In this document: piece by piece, positions 61,033-64,000 of the stretch
Position numbering within the stretch: the stretch's first letter is position 1
Layout of the letters: every line of letters begins with the position of its first letter
From: Lacrimispora algidixylanolytica
GTDB lineage: Bacteria; Bacillota; Clostridia; Lachnospirales; Lachnospiraceae
DNA: 64,000 nt
NCBI RefSeq assembly: GCF_003609635.1
Contig: NZ_MCIA01000008.1
Span: 1 to 64,000 of the forward strand
Direction of reading: 5' to 3'
Notes under the pieces: model-generated
Seen by the model: only the letters and a program-made list of their open reading frames with translations
What the model was told of the DNA's origin: nothing
Database searches by the model: none
Made by a program: the position numbers and the translations under genes

Positions 61033-62141
61033 GAAGATACCTCCTCATTGGTTTTCCTTTGACATCTATCTTCTATCAAAGCAAGATTGCTCTTAAGTCG
61101 TAGATTTTCAGGGTCCATCTCCAGAGCTTTTATGGCATACTCTCTTGCGCTCTCAAACATGCCCATACGATATCCACTGATGGCGCAATAATCATAAAAA
61201 GCGTATCCCCAACTGGCCGGATCTACCAAATAGCTTCCGGTACTTTCTGTAACCGTAAGACCTTTTTCCGCCATGGCAAAGCAAAGAGGCCAGTCTGCTT
61301 CCAAGTAACCGGCTTTTGCCAGCGCTAGATACGGTTCTCTTACATCAGGACATTCCGCAAGGGATCTTAAGAGCCAGGATCTTGCCTCTCTTTTATTGCC
61401 AAGTTCTTCATAGCTATGGGAAATAAATCGCATGGAAGCGCTTCGTTCCTCTAGCCACCTTGCAGTTGGAAGGGAAAGATGACGTTTTAGCATACTGATT
61501 GCTTTGTCATAATCTCCATGATATACATACTCTCTGCCCAGCCAAAACGTGGCTCTGTCATCGGTTGGATTTTCCTCCACAGATAATTCAAGAAGAGGGA
61601 GATATTGACTTCTGGCCTTGGATTCATCTGGGTAATGGTTTAATATCATCCCGCTGACCCAGCCTGAATTTTCCGGCAATTTCCCGCTGTATTCCAAAAT
61701 CTCATGTACGGGATGAATCCATTGGTATTCCTTTCTTGAATGAATCTTCTCCATAGGAAACTGTTTCTTTGGAGTTCCATCAGGATTACAGCTAAATGTA
61801 AACAAATAACGTGCCCTGGTCTGACCGGGCTTCCACTGATCCTCTAGTTTCTTTCTCCAACCTGGCTCAAATACCTCATCAAGGTCATTGGAAACGCAGA
61901 TATCTGCATCTTCCGGAATATGACTCATTGCCACGTTGCGGGCGGTATCAAAACGCCAGGGAGAAATGCTTTCCTCGTAAACGACTGCTCCTCTTTTTCG
62001 AAGCTTTTCCACGGTGTGATCTGTTGATCCAGTATCGGTTACAATTACCTCATCTGCTTCCGATACCGCATCCATCCAGCGGTCCACAAACTGTTCCTCA
62101 TTTTTACTAATGGCGTAAACGCATATCTTATACTGATTCAC
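61029..62141 (-). CDS. Family 2 glycosyltransferase with TPR-like repeats (copy A)
   Basis: A 370-residue paralogue of the next gene with the same layout: GT-A domain starting KICVYAISKNEEQFVDRWMDAV, TDTGSTDHT, metal site in SNDLDEVFEP, then TPR-like repeats. The two copies are clearly related along the whole length, so a tandem duplication is likely. The start is GTG, supported by AGAAGGAG 8 bases upstream. The two stop/start codons overlap, so they are co-translated. Confidence 0.8.
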   Translation of the reverse strand: MNQYKICVYAISKNEEQFVDRWMDAVSEADEVIVTDTGSTDHTVEKLRKRGAVVYEESISPWRFDTARNVAMSHIPEDADICVSNDLDEVFEPGWRKKLEDQWKPGQTRARYLFTFSCNPDGTPKKQFPMEKIHSRKEYQWIHPVHEILEYSGKLPENSGWVSGMILNHYPDESKARSQYLPLLELSVEENPTDDRATFWLGREYVYHGDYDKAISMLKRHLSLPTARWLEERSASMRFISHSYEELGNKREARSWLLRSLAECPDVREPYLALAKAGYLEADWPLCFAMAEKGLTVTESTGSYLVDPASWGYAFYDYCAISGYRMGMFESAREYAIKALEMDPENLRLKSNLALIEDRCQRKTNEEVSS

Positions 62142-62280
62142 TTTACCAACTCCTTCTGGGGATCTATACCTACGTTCTATTATACGTATCTAATTTCCTC
62201 CAGATAACCGGATTCCTACCCCATTTTATTTGCTAAATTCAATATATGCGGTTCGGACTTGTACCGTGAGCGGGCACAAA

Positions 62281-62811
62281 TCAAAGACTTGCTTCTACTC
62301 CGTAGACGATATGATAGATTTCTTTCTTATATGGGAAAAACTTTTCCTTCGTAAAAGGTGTTCCATAGCTCATGATCATGAGTCTAAGAGGGTTGTCTTC
62401 TGGCTTAAGAGGCATCTGTTGGTAGTAAAAAGGATTTAAATGAAACCCAAGTCTTTGGTAGAAGCCAGCCCTGCGCTCTGTTATGGGATCGTCTTTCGTT
62501 ACTGGTTCTATTTCAAGAAACACAGGTTTTGCAGTTTCTTTTAAAACCTCCTCTACAAGCTGCTTACCAAGTCCTTTTCCTCTTGATTTTTCTAAAGTCG
62601 CTAGATGTTCTAAAAATACACAACTAGGGAGTTCCCAATATCCTAAAAAGGCCAAAACCTCTCCTTGTTCTTCTACGATTCGAACCTGGTAGACAGGACT
62701 ATCAAACACTTCTTCTTGTCCTTTCCTAGTGCGACGCTCAATGGCTGGAAAAGCTTCTTCATAGACTTTGTATATTTCCTCAAAACGGGATTTCGGGTGT
62801 TCTAAAAGCAT
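62281..62811 (-). CDS. GNAT-family N-acetyltransferase
   Basis: A 176-residue acetyltransferase of the GNAT fold with the acetyl-CoA-binding motif KSRGKGLGKQLVEEV and the downstream FYQRLGFH motif. The substrate is unknown. The ATG at 62811 has AGGAG 8 bases upstream; the earlier ATG at 62829 lies before that site. It stands between the glycosyltransferase pair and the 5'-nucleotidase. Confidence 0.85.
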   Translation of the reverse strand: MLLEHPKSRFEEIYKVYEEAFPAIERRTRKGQEEVFDSPVYQVRIVEEQGEVLAFLGYWELPSCVFLEHLATLEKSRGKGLGKQLVEEVLKETAKPVFLEIEPVTKDDPITERRAGFYQRLGFHLNPFYYQQMPLKPEDNPLRLMIMSYGTPFTKEKFFPYKKEIYHIVYGVEASL

Positions 62812-62878
62812 AATTTTATCTCCTAACATTTACAATCTGCTTACCAGTGTATCATCCCCCATAGAAAGAAACAACGAT

Positions 62879-62916
62879 AAAAGCCTGCTCCAGTCAGACC
62901 AGAACAAGCTTTTATA
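62879..62916 (-). terminator. Terminator after the 5'-nucleotidase gene
   Basis: On the minus strand AAAAGCTTGTTC pairs with GAGCAGGCTTTT (12 bp with two G-U pairs), followed by AT-rich sequence. It lies just past the stop codon of the nucleotidase gene. Confidence 0.65.
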
Positions 62917-62921
62917 GTTGT

Positions 62922-64000
62922 TTACTTTATGGAAATTCTTCCCTGACCGAGAGGATTTGCGTAATCATTCCCTACATTGCCACCTAGCTGATTGCGGATA
63001 TAGGAAGATAATAAATCAACATCAGTGATTACTTCATCCCGAATAATTTTACTGCCCTTAAACATGGTCAAACCATCACCGCCTGATTTTAGCATGTAAT
63101 TATGAGAAGCTACGGTATAGGTTTTATTTATATCAAGTGTGGTACCGCCTACCTTAATATCAGAAACCCGATAAGCTCCATTCACCTTAATAAAGTTTCC
63201 TTTTTCATCTACCTGGACATTGGTGGAAACCTTTGAATCGATGGTATATGTGAGTCCGGATACCTGAAGGAAGCCACCACTTTCCTTTGGATAGTTCTTT
63301 GAAGCCATTTCAAGGGCATCTTTAATCTGCTGTCCTTTCACTTCTGCTACACACCCCATATTTCCAAAGGGGAACACAGTAAGGGTGTCATTGTATGTGA
63401 TATTACCGGCCTTTATGTTAGCTCTGACTCCGCCTCCATTAGACAGGCCGATGTCAGCTCCGAGAACGAAACGGTATGAATCCGCACAAAGATCTCCAAG
63501 ATTGGTTTCTCCACTTCTGACCGCACGATTTCCTGTTGCTGGATCGTTAACGGTCAATTCTGTATCGGTGTGTCCGATGACAGTTTTTAGAGTTTCGTTG
63601 TATTGGGATTGAATTGCTTTTATGTAACGATCGGTATCGTAATCAATGGCTTTGCCATCGGCTGTTACGGAACTCTTTGCCGGGATTACAAGCTGGGAGC
63701 CTACGGTTAAAACATTAGGGTCCTTGATAGCACTTCGGTTGGAATCATAGATTTCACGGTAACGATGATAAGAGCCTAATTCCTTCTTTGCGATTCGGCT
63801 TAAGGTATCTCCCTTTTTAACGGTATAAGTGCTTGCTACAACTCCTTCTGGAACCTTAGTGACCATCTCACCAGTTATGGTCCCATCAGTCTTAATCGTA
63901 AGCTTACCAATATTTTTAAGCTTGGTTCCTGTCTGGTTAAGAAGTACATCTTTACCGTCTTTGTTCTTCACGTACTTATTGTATACTTCATGAGAATGAC
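62922..64000 (-). CDS. 5'-nucleotidase/UshA-type protein with embedded LysM (partial)
   Basis: The C-terminal ~359 residues of a larger protein; the frame is open to the window edge. The visible part begins with HSHEVYNKYV, the last metal-binding motif of a metallophosphoesterase domain that continues outside. A LysM peptidoglycan-binding domain follows (about 48-97 from the first in-frame GTG: YTVKKGDTLSRIAKKELGSYHRYREIYDSN...VGSQLVIPA). The 5'-nucleotidase C-terminal substrate domain fills the rest (SNGGGVRANIKAGNITYNDTLTVFPFGN). It should be secreted or wall-bound and release phosphate from nucleotides. Confidence 0.85.
   Translation of the reverse strand, partial: HSHEVYNKYVKNKDGKDVLLNQTGTKLKNIGKLTIKTDGTITGEMVTKVPEGVVASTYTVKKGDTLSRIAKKELGSYHRYREIYDSNRSAIKDPNVLTVGSQLVIPAKSSVTADGKAIDYDTDRYIKAIQSQYNETLKTVIGHTDTELTVNDPATGNRAVRSGETNLGDLCADSYRFVLGADIGLSNGGGVRANIKAGNITYNDTLTVFPFGNMGCVAEVKGQQIKDALEMASKNYPKESGGFLQVSGLTYTIDSKVSTNVQVDEKGNFIKVNGAYRVSDIKVGGTTLDINKTYTVASHNYMLKSGGDGLTMFKGSKIIRDEVITDVDLLSSYIRNQLGGNVGNDYANPLGQGRISIK

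Overview
The window looks like chromosomal DNA of a motile, low-to-moderate GC Firmicute, most probably a Lachnospiraceae-type clostridium (Lacrimispora/'Clostridium' cluster XIVa-like). The evidence is a FliY-type switch protein with CheC domains, the cheC-cheD-cheV set, FlbD/SwrD, a DUF6470 (YviE-like) gene between flgL and fliW, a YjfB-like peptide, choline-binding-type cell-wall repeats and strong GGAGG ribosome binding sites. The genus is inferred from gene content only. I saw no tRNA, rRNA, IS element, phage gene or CRISPR array.

About 80% of the window is one flagellar/chemotaxis locus. Positions 432-6163 (minus) hold a lytic transglycosylase, two secreted cell-wall-binding-repeat proteins, a PilZ protein, a free-standing FlhB C-terminal-like protein (FlhX type) and a FliK-like protein. 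Positions 6289-16162 (plus) hold cheA-cheW-cheR, cheB, and the late operon flgM-flgN-flgK-flgL-DUF6470-fliW-csrA. Positions 16165-23755 alternate strands: a degenerate nucleotidyltransferase-like gene, a secreted C39-like protein, fliD-fliS-fliT-like, and a ParA ATPase paired with a repeat-containing ComFB-domain protein. From 50182 down to 23752 (minus) runs the large structural operon flgB-fliE-fliF-fliG-fliH-fliI-fliJ-fliK-flgD-TIGR02530-flgE-flbD-motA-motB-fliM-cheY-flgC-fliY-fliO-fliP-fliQ-fliR-flhB-flhA-fliA-flgF-flgG-cheC-cheD, followed by cheV and an EAL/HDOD protein. A good sigma-A promoter lies before flgB.

The right end (50436-64000) is more mixed: a REC/HD-GYP regulator, a glycosyltransferase with a methyltransferase-like tail, a YjfB-like peptide, a two-component system, kduI, a chemoreceptor, two tandem glycosyltransferase-TPR paralogues, a GNAT acetyltransferase and the C-terminal part of a 5'-nucleotidase with an embedded LysM domain.

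Logic of the system: sigma-A starts the hook-basal-body operon, which encodes FliA (sigma-28/D) near its end. FliA then reads late promoters. I find eight well-matched late promoters with a shared form, TTA(T/A)-N15/16-NNCGATA(A/T), before the cell-wall/transglycosylase operon, cheA, flgM, the nucleotidyltransferase-like gene, fliD, cheV, the HD-GYP gene and the YjfB-like gene. FlgM, FliW and CsrA supply feedback; PilZ, EAL/HDOD, HD-GYP and ComFB proteins add a cyclic-dinucleotide theme.

Most unusual points: MotB has Val where the stator Asp should be; fliL, flhF and flhG are missing from their usual places; flgC sits about 13 kb from flgB; FlgE carries a roughly 225-residue helical insertion; FlgD has a duplicated domain; FliY has two FliM-type CheY-docking peptides; the ParA-ComFB pair is a candidate undescribed positioning module; and three convergent gene pairs have both stop codons inside, or in the loop of, a shared hairpin.
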